Part shown: one piece after another, positions 18,316-28,432 of the stretch
Numbering within the stretch: position 1 is the stretch's first letter
Layout of the letters: every line of letters begins with the position of its first letter
Made by a program: the position numbers and the translations under genes
Notes under the pieces: model-generated
Told to the model about the DNA's origin: nothing
Seen by the model: the letters and a program-made list of their open reading frames with translations, nothing else
Databases searched by the model: none
Source of the DNA: Microbacterium excoecariae
GTDB taxonomy: Bacteria; Actinomycetota; Actinomycetes; Actinomycetales; Microbacteriaceae
DNA length: 64,000 bases
Assembly: GCF_011326725.1 (NCBI RefSeq)
Contig: NZ_JAANCO010000001.1
Coordinates: 930,001 to 994,000, forward strand
Direction of reading: 5' to 3'

Positions 18316-18777
18316 ATGGCCCCCTCGCCCGTATCCAGCAACCCGATCATGCGATCGGTCCTCGTGTGGAGCGCGATCGCGTGCGCCGTGATCCTCGTCG
18401 GCGCGGCCGGGATCGGGTTCGCCGTGGCGGGATCCGCCGGGCTGCTCAGCGGGCTGGCGGGCGCCGTCATCGGGTTCGCGTTCCCCGCGCTGTCGGCCGC
18501 GAGCATCCTGTTCGCCAACCGCTACTTCGGCTCGCCGAACTACCCCGTCATCTTCTTCGGCGTCTTTATGGGTGTCTTCCTCCTGAAGCTCGTCGTCCTC
18601 ATCGTCGCGCTCAACGTGCTGTTCGGGATGGGCTGGGTCGTCCCCGGCGTCCTGTACGGCGCGCTCGTCGCCGCCGCCGTCGCCTCGCTCGTCGCCGACG
18701 TCATCGTCATCGCCAAGATGCGGATCCCCGCCGCGAGCGACGTGTCCTTACCGGGCGACGAGGACGATCGCGCGTAG
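18316..18777 (+). CDS. AtpI-like membrane protein, second copy
   Basis: 153 residues with four membrane helices and a short acidic cytosolic tail (LPGDEDDRA). The ATG follows AGGAGA. Helix 2 to helix 4 (FAFPALSAAS to VADVIVIAKMRIP) parallels the preceding gene. This copy has a more typical AtpI-like NRYFGSPNY loop between helices 2 and 3. It is the gene nearest to atpB but is separated from it by 164 nt with a separate promoter candidate. I infer a role in ATP synthase assembly from location and shape. Confidence 0.65.
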   Translation: MAPSPVSSNPIMRSVLVWSAIACAVILVGAAGIGFAVAGSAGLLSGLAGAVIGFAFPALSAASILFANRYFGSPNYPVIFFGVFMGVFLLKLVVLIVALNVLFGMGWVVPGVLYGALVAAAVASLVADVIVIAKMRIPAASDVSLPGDEDDRA

Positions 18778-18941
18778 CGACTTCTACACGCTGTCAAAAC
18801 ACGCCGACCATCTTTGGTAGGCTGTCCTTGGTCCTGCGGATACGACCGGCACATTGAGGCGCCGGGATCGCAGCGAACGCCCTCTCACCACCACATACCC
18901 ACGCAGTCCCCCGGGTCTGCGCGAGAAGCTGGAGCCATGCG
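18778..18941 (+). promoter_or_regulatory. atp operon promoter and leader
   Basis: This 164-nt gap has a lower G+C content than its neighbours. TAGGCT (18818-18823) is the -10 candidate. It predicts a leader of roughly 110 nt before atpB. GGAG (18931-18934) is the Shine-Dalgarno for the TTG start. I saw no recognised riboswitch. Confidence 0.45.
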
Positions 18942-19745
18942 TTGACTCAGGCGAGCACGATCGCACCGATGGCCGACGAGGTCGAGTTCCACCCGCCCTC
19001 GATCGGGGAGTTCTTCCCCGAGGCGATCCTTTTTGAGGGGACTCCCTTCGAGTTCACGCGGATCAACCTGGCGCAGGTCATCGCGACCGCTGTCCTGGTG
19101 ATCATCCTCGTGTTCGGCACGCGCAAGATGCGCGTCGTCCCGGGCCGCGGCCAGCAACTGCTCGAGTTGCTCTTCGGGTTCGTGCGCGAGAGCGTGGTTT
19201 TCCAGGTCCTCGGTCGCAAGGATGGCAAGCGTTTCGTCCCGCTGCTCACGGCGATGTTCCTCGGCATCCTTTTCATGAACATCACGGGCGTGATCCCGGG
19301 AATGAACATCGCCGGTACGAGCGTCATCGGCGTCCCCCTCCTGTTCGCCGTCATCGCGTACGTGACCTTCATCTACGCCGGCATCCGCCGACACGGCTTC
19401 GGCCGGTTCATGAAGAACTCGCTGGTCCCTGGCGGGGTCCCGGGCTATCTCGTCCCGATCATCTCGGTGATCGAGTTCATCTCGACCTTCGTGTTCCGCC
19501 CGGTCTCGCTCACGCTGCGACTCCTGCTGAACTTGATGGTCGGGCACCTCATGCTCGTGCTGTTCTTCGCGGCGACGCACTTCTTCCTCCTCAGCTTCAA
19601 CTGGCTGACGCCGCTCTCGGTGGGTTCGCTCGCCCTCGGCTTCGCCTTCACCCTGTTCGAAATTTTCGTCGCCTTCCTCCAGGCGTACGTTTTCACGATC
19701 CTCACCGCGGTCTACATCCAGCTCGCGGTTGCGGAAGAGCACTGA
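18942..19745 (+). CDS. atpB: ATP synthase Fo subunit a
   Basis: Membrane subunit forming the proton half-channels against the c-ring. It is 267 residues from the TTG at 18942. TTG is chosen because GGAG lies 7 nt upstream and relatives have a similar N-terminus; an ATG at 18969 (no Shine-Dalgarno) would remove nine residues. The conserved N-terminal HPPSIGEFFPEAILFEGTPF segment is seen. The essential Arg is in SLTLRLLLNLMVGHL (Arg193). There are five to six hydrophobic helices. Confidence 0.96.
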   Translation: MTQASTIAPMADEVEFHPPSIGEFFPEAILFEGTPFEFTRINLAQVIATAVLVIILVFGTRKMRVVPGRGQQLLELLFGFVRESVVFQVLGRKDGKRFVPLLTAMFLGILFMNITGVIPGMNIAGTSVIGVPLLFAVIAYVTFIYAGIRRHGFGRFMKNSLVPGGVPGYLVPIISVIEFISTFVFRPVSLTLRLLLNLMVGHLMLVLFFAATHFFLLSFNWLTPLSVGSLALGFAFTLFEIFVAFLQAYVFTILTAVYIQLAVAEEH

Positions 19746-19785
19746 CGATCAGCCGCCCGGCTGTTCGCCCTACGAAAGGAAATAA

Positions 19786-20022
<237 letters not shown>

Positions 20023-20055
20023 TCCCTTCCCGCGACCCACAAGTAAGGAGACAGG

Positions 20056-20610
20056 ATGCTGAACGCTCTTGTCACTGTCGCGGCTGAGGAGGGGGCGACG
20101 CAGAACCCCCTCTTCCCGGCGGTATACGACATCATCTGGTCGGCGGTGTGCTTCGTCATCATCGTTGGCGTCGTGGTGTTTGTCGCGCTTCCGCGGCTGA
20201 ACAAGGTGCTCGACCAGCGTTCGGCGGCCATCGAGGGCAACATCGAGAAGGCCGACGAGGCCCAGCGGCAGGCCGAGGCCGCGCTGGCCGAGTACACGCA
20301 GCAGCTCGCCGACGCGCGCCGCGAGGCGGGCGAGATCCGCGAGGCCGCGCACGTCGACGGCAAGAAGATCGTCGAGGAGGCCAAGGCGCAGGCCCAGGCC
20401 GACGCCGAGCGGATCGTGGCCTCTGCGCACACGCAGATCGAGGCCGAGCGCCAGGCGGCGATGGTGTCGCTCCGCGGCGACGTCGGCACGCTCGCCCTCG
20501 ACCTCGCGGGCAACGTCATCGGTCAGTCGATGACGGAAGACCAGAAGGCGCAGGCCGTGGTCGACCGCTTCCTGGCCGATCTCGAGGCATCCGAGAAGGC
20601 GGCGAAGTAG
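20056..20610 (+). CDS. atpF: ATP synthase Fo subunit b
   Basis: Peripheral stalk subunit of 184 residues. One N-terminal membrane helix (ICSAVCFVIIVGVVVFVALP-like, residues about 25-45) is followed by a long, highly charged Ala/Glu/Arg-rich helix that dimerises. The LNKVLDQRSAAIEGNIEKA motif follows the membrane segment as in the family. AAGGAGACAGG precedes the ATG. Its TAG stop shares its last base with the atpH GTG (TAGTG), so the two are translationally coupled. Confidence 0.95.
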   Translation: MLNALVTVAAEEGATQNPLFPAVYDIIWSAVCFVIIVGVVVFVALPRLNKVLDQRSAAIEGNIEKADEAQRQAEAALAEYTQQLADARREAGEIREAAHVDGKKIVEEAKAQAQADAERIVASAHTQIEAERQAAMVSLRGDVGTLALDLAGNVIGQSMTEDQKAQAVVDRFLADLEASEKAAK

Positions 20611-21392
20611 TGGGTAGCGCGACGACTCAGGCGCTCGTGGCGAGCGCGTCCGCGCTCGCCACGACGCCGGTCGACCTCGACACGGCGCGCGAGCTGTTCG
20701 CCGCCGCGCGTGCCGCGGGCCAATCGCCGGCACTGGGCGGCGCGCTCGCCGATCACGCTGCCGAGCCCGGTGCCCGCACCGCGCTCGTGGGGCGCGTTTT
20801 CGGATCCCTGTCCGATTCCGCCCGTTCTCTTCTCGTCGCGGTCGCCGCCGAAAGGTGGTCGAGCGCCGCCGACCTCGTCGCCGGTATCGAGGAGCTCGCG
20901 ATCCGTGCCGCCGCCCAGGCCGACACGGCCGACGTGGAGGGCGAGCTCTTCCAGGTCACGCGCGTCATCGCCGACAACCCCGAGCTCGAGCTCGCGCTCG
21001 GCGCGCGACTCGGCGACGCGGGCAAGAAGGGCGACCTCGTCGAGCGGATCCTGCAGGGATCCGTCGGCGCCGGCGCCCTGCTGATCGCCCGCTCGGTGGT
21101 CGAGCAGCCGGGCGAGCGCAGGGTCCGCCAGGCGCTCGAGCGGGCCATCGCGATCGTCGCCGCCCAGCGCGGCCGCTCGGTGGCCACGGTGCACACGGCG
21201 ACGCCCCTCACGGATGCGCAGCGGGATCGCCTCGCGTCCTCGCTGTCCCGCACGTACGGCACGCCGGTCACGATCAACGCGGTCGTGGACCCGGAGGTCG
21301 TCGGCGGCATCCGCGTCCAGATCGCCGACGACGTCATCGACGGCAGCATCTCGTCCCGCCTCGCCGATCTCCGGTCGAGGCTCGCAGGCTGA
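20610..21392 (+). CDS. atpH: ATP synthase F1 subunit delta
   Basis: Connects the peripheral stalk to the top of F1. It is 260 residues from the GTG that overlaps the atpF stop by one base. This is longer than the roughly 180 residues of E. coli delta but in line with actinobacteria, whose delta has an extended N-terminal part. The conserved C-terminal half contains [32 protein letters not shown] and [19 protein letters not shown]. Order and overlap fit the atpBEFHAGDC operon. Confidence 0.93.
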   Translation: MGSATTQALVASASALATTPVDLDTARELFAAARAAGQSPALGGALADHAAEPGARTALVGRVFGSLSDSARSLLVAVAAERWSSAADLVAGIEELAIRAAAQADTADVEGELFQVTRVIADNPELELALGARLGDAGKKGDLVERILQGSVGAGALLIARSVVEQPGERRVRQALERAIAIVAAQRGRSVATVHTATPLTDAQRDRLASSLSRTYGTPVTINAVVDPEVVGGIRVQIADDVIDGSISSRLADLRSRLAG

Positions 21393-21448
21393 ACGCTTCC
21401 CCCGGGAAGCACGGGGGCCCACGAGGCCCCGCACAACGAAGGAAGACA

Positions 21449-23092
<1,644 letters not shown>

Positions 23093-23113
23093 CGCCCGCG
23101 AGGAAGACGCATC

Positions 23114-24013
23114 ATGGGCGCACAACTCAGGGAGTACAAGCAGAAGATCTCTTCTGCTCAGACCACCAAGAAGATCACGAAGGCGATGGAGCTCATCGCG
23201 GCTTCGCGGATCCAGAAGGCGATGGCGCGCGTGCGCGCGTCGTCGCCCTTCTCCCGCGCGGTCACGCGAGCGGTGTCCGCCGTCGCGACGCACACCTCGA
23301 TCGACCACCCGCTGACGCGGGAGCCGGAGCAGGTGACGCGCTCGGCCGTGCTGTTGCTCACGAGCGACCGCGGCCTGGCCGGCGCGTTCAACTCGCAGGT
23401 CATCAAGGAGGCGCTGGAACTCGCCGAGCTGCTGCGATCGGAGGGGAAGGAGGTCGTCTTCTACCTCTTCGGTCGCAAGGCGGTCGGCTACTTCCAGTTC
23501 CGGCAGATGACCGCGGCGGCCGACTGGGTCGGGGAGGCGGACACGCCGACCTTCCAGACGGCGACCGAGATCGCGGACGCCCTCATCGAGGCGTACTCGG
23601 CCGACGAGGCGGAGGGCGGCGTGGGCGAGATCCACGTGGTCTACAACCGCTTCGTCAGCATGATGACGCAGTCGCCCGAGTCGGTTCGCCTGCTGCCTCT
23701 GGAGGTCGTCGAGGCAGATGCTTCGGGCGACCAGGCATCGGGAGAGACGTACCCGCTGTACGAGTTCGAGCCGGAGGCCGGCGACGTGCTCGACGCGCTC
23801 CTGCCCGTCTACATCCGTAGCCGCATCTTCAACGCGCTCCTGCAGTCGGCCGCTGCCAAGCAGGCCGCGACGCAGAAGGCGATGAAGTCGGCGTCGGACA
23901 ACGCGGACAAGCTCATCACCGACTACACCCGCCTGCGCAACAACGCGCGCCAGGCCGAGATCACGCAGCAGATCGCCGAGATCGTCGGCGGCGCGGACGC
24001 TCTGGCGTCCTAG
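23114..24013 (+). CDS. atpG: ATP synthase F1 subunit gamma
   Basis: Central rotor shaft, 299 residues. The N-terminal coiled-coil helix has the typical [32 protein letters not shown], and the C-terminal helix [19 protein letters not shown] packs against it. The Rossmann-like middle ([17 protein letters not shown]) is intact. An acidic insert around residue 195-215 is common in actinobacteria. The ATG follows GAGGAAGACGC. Confidence 0.97.
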   Translation: MGAQLREYKQKISSAQTTKKITKAMELIAASRIQKAMARVRASSPFSRAVTRAVSAVATHTSIDHPLTREPEQVTRSAVLLLTSDRGLAGAFNSQVIKEALELAELLRSEGKEVVFYLFGRKAVGYFQFRQMTAAADWVGEADTPTFQTATEIADALIEAYSADEAEGGVGEIHVVYNRFVSMMTQSPESVRLLPLEVVEADASGDQASGETYPLYEFEPEAGDVLDALLPVYIRSRIFNALLQSAAAKQAATQKAMKSASDNADKLITDYTRLRNNARQAEITQQIAEIVGGADALAS

Positions 24014-25483
<1,470 letters not shown>

Positions 25484-25485
25484 TC

Positions 25486-25749
25486 ATGGCGCTCAACGTG
25501 AGCCTGGTTTCGGCGGAGGCCGAGGTGTGGTCGGGCGAGGCGACCCTCGTGGTGGCCAAGACGGTCGAGGGCGAGATTGGCTTCATGGCCGGTCACGAGC
25601 CGACGCTCGCGGTCCTCGCCGAGGGCCAGGTCCGCATCACCCAGGCCGACGGCACGAAGGTGATCGCCGACGCGTCGGACGGCTTCGTCTCGATGGAGAT
25701 CGGAAACGACCTCAACATCGTGGCCGGCGAGGCGCGCCTGGTCGCCTGA
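25486..25749 (+). CDS. atpC: ATP synthase F1 subunit epsilon, short form
   Basis: 87 residues, only the N-terminal beta-sandwich that binds gamma and the c-ring (VSLVSAEAEVWSGEATLVVAKTVEGEIGFMAGHEPTL-like fold). The C-terminal two-helix inhibitory domain of longer epsilons (about 138 residues in E. coli) is absent. The gene ends normally with a TGA before a terminator, so it is not a frameshift. Epsilon-type auto-inhibition is therefore unlikely. It starts 2 nt after atpD. Confidence 0.94.
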   Translation: MALNVSLVSAEAEVWSGEATLVVAKTVEGEIGFMAGHEPTLAVLAEGQVRITQADGTKVIADASDGFVSMEIGNDLNIVAGEARLVA

Positions 25750-25757
25750 CTCACCCT

Positions 25758-25800
25758 CACGAGCGGGGCGGGGATCGCACAGATCCCCGCCCCGCTCGTG
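25758..25800 (+). terminator. atp operon terminator
   Basis: A 19-bp perfect stem (25758-25776 with 25782-25800) and the loop GCACA, starting 8 nt after atpC. There is no T-tract, as often in actinobacterial terminators. The stem is GC-rich (CGGGGCGGGG core). Confidence 0.85.
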
Positions 25801-25828
25801 TGTGCCCCGACGAAAGGACCTCGTCCCC

Positions 25829-26584
25829 GTGAAGATCCTCCTGCCGCCTTCGGAGACCAAGCGCCCGGGCGGATCCGGCGCGCCGCTGGATCTCGGCGCT
25901 CTTGCGTTGCCCTCGCTGACGCCCCAGCGCGAGGAGGCGGTCGCGGGGCTGGCCGCGCTGGCGGCGGATCCGGCCGAGATGGCGCGGGCTCTGCGCCTGA
26001 CGCCCCGGCAGGCGGAGGACGCGGAGCCCAACGCGCGCCTGCGCACGTCGCCGACGATGCCCGCGATGGACCGCTTCACGGGGGTCCTGTACGACGCGCT
26101 CGACGCGCCCGGGCTGTCCGAACGCGCGCGGGCGTGGCTCGCCGACCACGTGCTCATCCAGACCGCCCTCCTCGGCCCCGTCGGAGCCGCGGATCCGCTG
26201 CCCGCGTTCCGCCTCTCCGCGGGTCATCGTCTGCCCGGTCTGCCGCCGGCGAAGCGCCACTGGGCGCACGCCGCGTCGGGTGGCCTGCGCGGCCTCGCAG
26301 GGCCCGTCGTCGACCTGCGGTCAGAGGCCTATCGCGACCTTGCCCCCGTGCCGGCCGGCGCGGAGCAGACCTTCGTGCGCGTCGTCGAGGAGGGCCCGGG
26401 CGGCGCGGTGCGCGCGCTGAACCACTTCAACAAGAAGACCAAGGGGCTGTTCGTGCGCGCGCTGGCCGAGACGGCCGCGCGCGTGGGAACGCTCGGGGAG
26501 CTCGTCGCGTGGGGCGCCGCGCACGGGTTCGCGCTGCGGGCGGGCGCGCCGGGCGAAACGCTCCTCGTCGCGGGGGAGCGCTGA
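25829..26584 (+). CDS. yaaA: YaaA-family peroxide stress protein
   Basis: Member of the YaaA/DUF328 family of 251 residues. E. coli YaaA lowers free iron and limits damage from hydrogen peroxide, and has a DNA-binding fold; the role here is inferred from family. The start GTG at 25829 gives MKILLPPSETKRPGG, the typical beginning; AAAGGACC lies upstream. Family motifs RFTGVLYDAL and FNKKTKGLFVRALAE (the conserved Lys-rich KxxKG) are present. It is a single gene after the atp terminator. Confidence 0.85.
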   Translation: MKILLPPSETKRPGGSGAPLDLGALALPSLTPQREEAVAGLAALAADPAEMARALRLTPRQAEDAEPNARLRTSPTMPAMDRFTGVLYDALDAPGLSERARAWLADHVLIQTALLGPVGAADPLPAFRLSAGHRLPGLPPAKRHWAHAASGGLRGLAGPVVDLRSEAYRDLAPVPAGAEQTFVRVVEEGPGGAVRALNHFNKKTKGLFVRALAETAARVGTLGELVAWGAAHGFALRAGAPGETLLVAGER

Positions 26585-26645
26585 GGGGCGCGCGAGCCGC
26601 GGCGGGGCGGGGGCAATCCCCTCGCGCCGCCCGCGCCGGGATCGC

Positions 26646-26651
26646 TAGTCT
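26646..26651 (+). promoter_or_regulatory. Candidate -10 TAGTCT for the DUF5684-like gene
   Basis: TAGTCT lies 48 nt before the ATG at 26700, so a short leader with GGAGGGGG as Shine-Dalgarno is expected. No -35 element is obvious. Confidence 0.4.
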
Positions 26652-26699
26652 GGAACCCAGAGACGCGCGCGGGCGCGTTCCATCGGAGGGGGAAAGATC

Positions 26700-27398
26700 A
26701 TGGATCCGTATTACGACCCGTACGGCGGCGCATTCGCCGCGGTGATGGTGGCGGTCATCGTGGGATCGCTTCTGTTTGCCGCGCTGGGCTACGTGCTCAC
26801 GGCGTGGTTCCTCATGAAGCTGTTCGACAAGGCCGGCGTCGAGGGCCGGTGGCGCGCCTGGGTGCCGTTCTACAACGGCATGGTCTTCTTCAAGCTTGGC
26901 GACATCAACCCGTGGCTGACCTTCTTCACGTTCGCCGGCGTGATTCCGATCATCAACTACATCGGATGGATCGGTTCGCTCTTCGTCGCGGTCCTCGCCG
27001 CCATGGCCGCGTACCGGATTGGCCTCAAGCTCGGTAAGCAGCCGGCGTGGGTCGTGCTCTACATTTTCCTGCCGATCGTGTGGCTTGGCATCATGGCCTT
27101 CGACAGCTCGCGCTGGGACGCCTATCGCGTCCCGGCGGCCTCCTGGTCGACGAACGGCTTCCTCGGCGACCGCACGGCGTGGAGCGGAATCCCCGCCCAG
27201 CCCGTCGCTTCGCCCGCCCAGCCGGGCTACGCCCAGCCCGGGTACGCTCCGCAGCAGCCCGGCTACGCGCCGCCGCAGGCGCAGCAGCCGCCGGCGCAGC
27301 AGCCGCCCGCGGGCTCGCAACCGCCGGCGCCCCCGGCACCGCCCGCGCCCCCGGCACCGCCCGCGCCCCCGGCACCGCCTGCCCCGCCTCAGCAGTAG
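26700..27398 (+). CDS. DUF5684-like membrane protein with Pro-rich tail
   Basis: 232 residues. A hydrophobic N-terminal half with four helices (about 10-36, 70-90, 92-112, 118-138) carries the pattern WVPFYNGMVFFKLG between helices 1 and 2. This resembles DUF5684 proteins, whose function is unknown. The C-terminal third is a Pro/Gln/Ala tail, with PGYAQPGYAPQQ units and then six APP-type repeats encoded by an 18-bp DNA repeat (about 27325-27388). The tail could bind SH3-like or cell-wall partners, but nothing shows this. The neighbours downstream are a PP2C phosphatase and an EccC-like ATPase. The start has a strong GGAGGGGG ribosome-binding site. Confidence 0.6.
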   Translation: MDPYYDPYGGAFAAVMVAVIVGSLLFAALGYVLTAWFLMKLFDKAGVEGRWRAWVPFYNGMVFFKLGDINPWLTFFTFAGVIPIINYIGWIGSLFVAVLAAMAAYRIGLKLGKQPAWVVLYIFLPIVWLGIMAFDSSRWDAYRVPAASWSTNGFLGDRTAWSGIPAQPVASPAQPGYAQPGYAPQQPGYAPPQAQQPPAQQPPAGSQPPAPPAPPAPPAPPAPPAPPAPPQQ

Positions 27399-27404
27399 CG
27401 CGAA

Positions 27405-27447
27405 CGGCGAGGACCCCTCCGACGCCCGGTCGGTGGGGTCCTCGCCG
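27405..27447 (+). terminator. Terminator after the DUF5684-like gene
   Basis: 19-bp stem with one mismatch: 27405-27423 pairs with 27429-27447 (A/T swap at 27418 versus 27434), loop GCCCG. It is followed by TGTTCC with no long T-run. It separates this gene from the PP2C gene. Confidence 0.75.
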
Positions 27448-27524
27448 TGTTCCGCACGTTCTGCACATAGACTGAGTAGACGCGCCGCGCGGTCCGCGGT
27501 GCGAAGCGCCCCGAAAGGCCCCCC

Positions 27525-28340
27525 GTGCCCGACGACATCACCCCCGCCGCGCCTGAGCGACCCGAGACGCACCGTCACTCGGTCACGCTCGCGGACGGGA
27601 CGCCGCTTGCTGTTCGCTGGGCGGGCCAGACCGACCCCGGGCGCAAGCGCGAGAACAATCAGGACGCGTTCCTCGCGCACTTCCCGTTGTTCGTCGTCGC
27701 CGACGGTATGGGCGGCCACGTGGGCGGCGAGATCGCGAGCCAGAGCGTGGTGGGGCGGCTCGGGCCGGTGGCCGAACGGGGCGCCGTGTCTCCCGAGGCC
27801 ATCGACGAGGCCCTGACGCTCGCCGTGCACGACATCACGGACCACCCGGACGCGACGGACGAGGGCACGGGCACGACGCTCACCGGGATCTATCTCGACG
27901 AGACAGACGACGGGCCCACCTTCGTCGCGCTGAACGTGGGCGACTCGCGCGTGTACCTGCAGCGCGGTGACCAGCTCATGCAGGTCACGACTGATCACTC
28001 CCTCGTGCAGGAACTCGTCGCGGCGGGCCGCCTCAGCGAAGAGGAGGCCGAGACCCACCCGTACAGCAACGTCATCACGCGCGCCGTCGGCCCCACCGAG
28101 GCCGTCACCCCCGACTACGTCCGCGTCGACGTGCAGCAGGGCGACCGCTACGTGATCTGCTCCGACGGGCTGACGAAGGAGCTCACGGACTACGGCATCC
28201 TCCACTTTCTCCACGAGCACGCGGATCCGGCCGACGCCGTCCAGCAGATGATGACCGCGGCGCTCGAGAACGGCGGCCGCGACAACGTCTCGATCATCGT
28301 CGTCGACGTCGAGGAGTTCGCGGGGGCATCCGAGGCCTGA
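27525..28340 (+). CDS. PP2C-type Ser/Thr protein phosphatase
   Basis: Metal-dependent phosphatase of 271 residues, the size of the PstP catalytic domain but with no membrane helix or extracellular part, so soluble. Metal-binding aspartates are in ENNQDAFL (Asp47) and VADGMGGHVGG (Asp60). Further blocks are GTGTTLTGIYL, NVGDSRVYL, SDGLTKELTD and GGRDNVSII. No Ser/Thr kinase is in the window, so its partner kinase is elsewhere. A TAGACT (about 27470) lies upstream and implies a leader of about 50 nt. The start is GTG. Confidence 0.92.
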   Translation: MPDDITPAAPERPETHRHSVTLADGTPLAVRWAGQTDPGRKRENNQDAFLAHFPLFVVADGMGGHVGGEIASQSVVGRLGPVAERGAVSPEAIDEALTLAVHDITDHPDATDEGTGTTLTGIYLDETDDGPTFVALNVGDSRVYLQRGDQLMQVTTDHSLVQELVAAGRLSEEEAETHPYSNVITRAVGPTEAVTPDYVRVDVQQGDRYVICSDGLTKELTDYGILHFLHEHADPADAVQQMMTAALENGGRDNVSIIVVDVEEFAGASEA

Positions 28341-28399
28341 CGGCCTCGTCCCCACGCCGAATATCGCGGGGATTGTCCCCACCGCGCGCCGCGCGCCGC

Positions 28400-28417
28400 G
28401 TGCCCGGGCGCGGGCAC
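28400..28417 (+). other. Small hairpin between the PP2C and EccC-like genes
   Basis: Stem GTGCCCG (28400-28406) pairs with CGGGCAC (28411-28417), loop GGCG, ending 15 nt before the next ATG. It could be a weak terminator or reduce translation of the next gene. There is no T-tract. Confidence 0.4.
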
Positions 28418-28432
28418 CGATGAACTGGACGC

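Noticed and set aside
16446..18518. A 690-codon reverse frame across tsaC, wecA and the AtpI-like genes
   Set aside because: It is a shadow of membrane-protein genes on the other strand, which have clear motifs.
18778..18941. A small gene in the gap before atpB
   Set aside because: Frames there are short or run into atpB out of frame; a promoter and leader explain the gap better.
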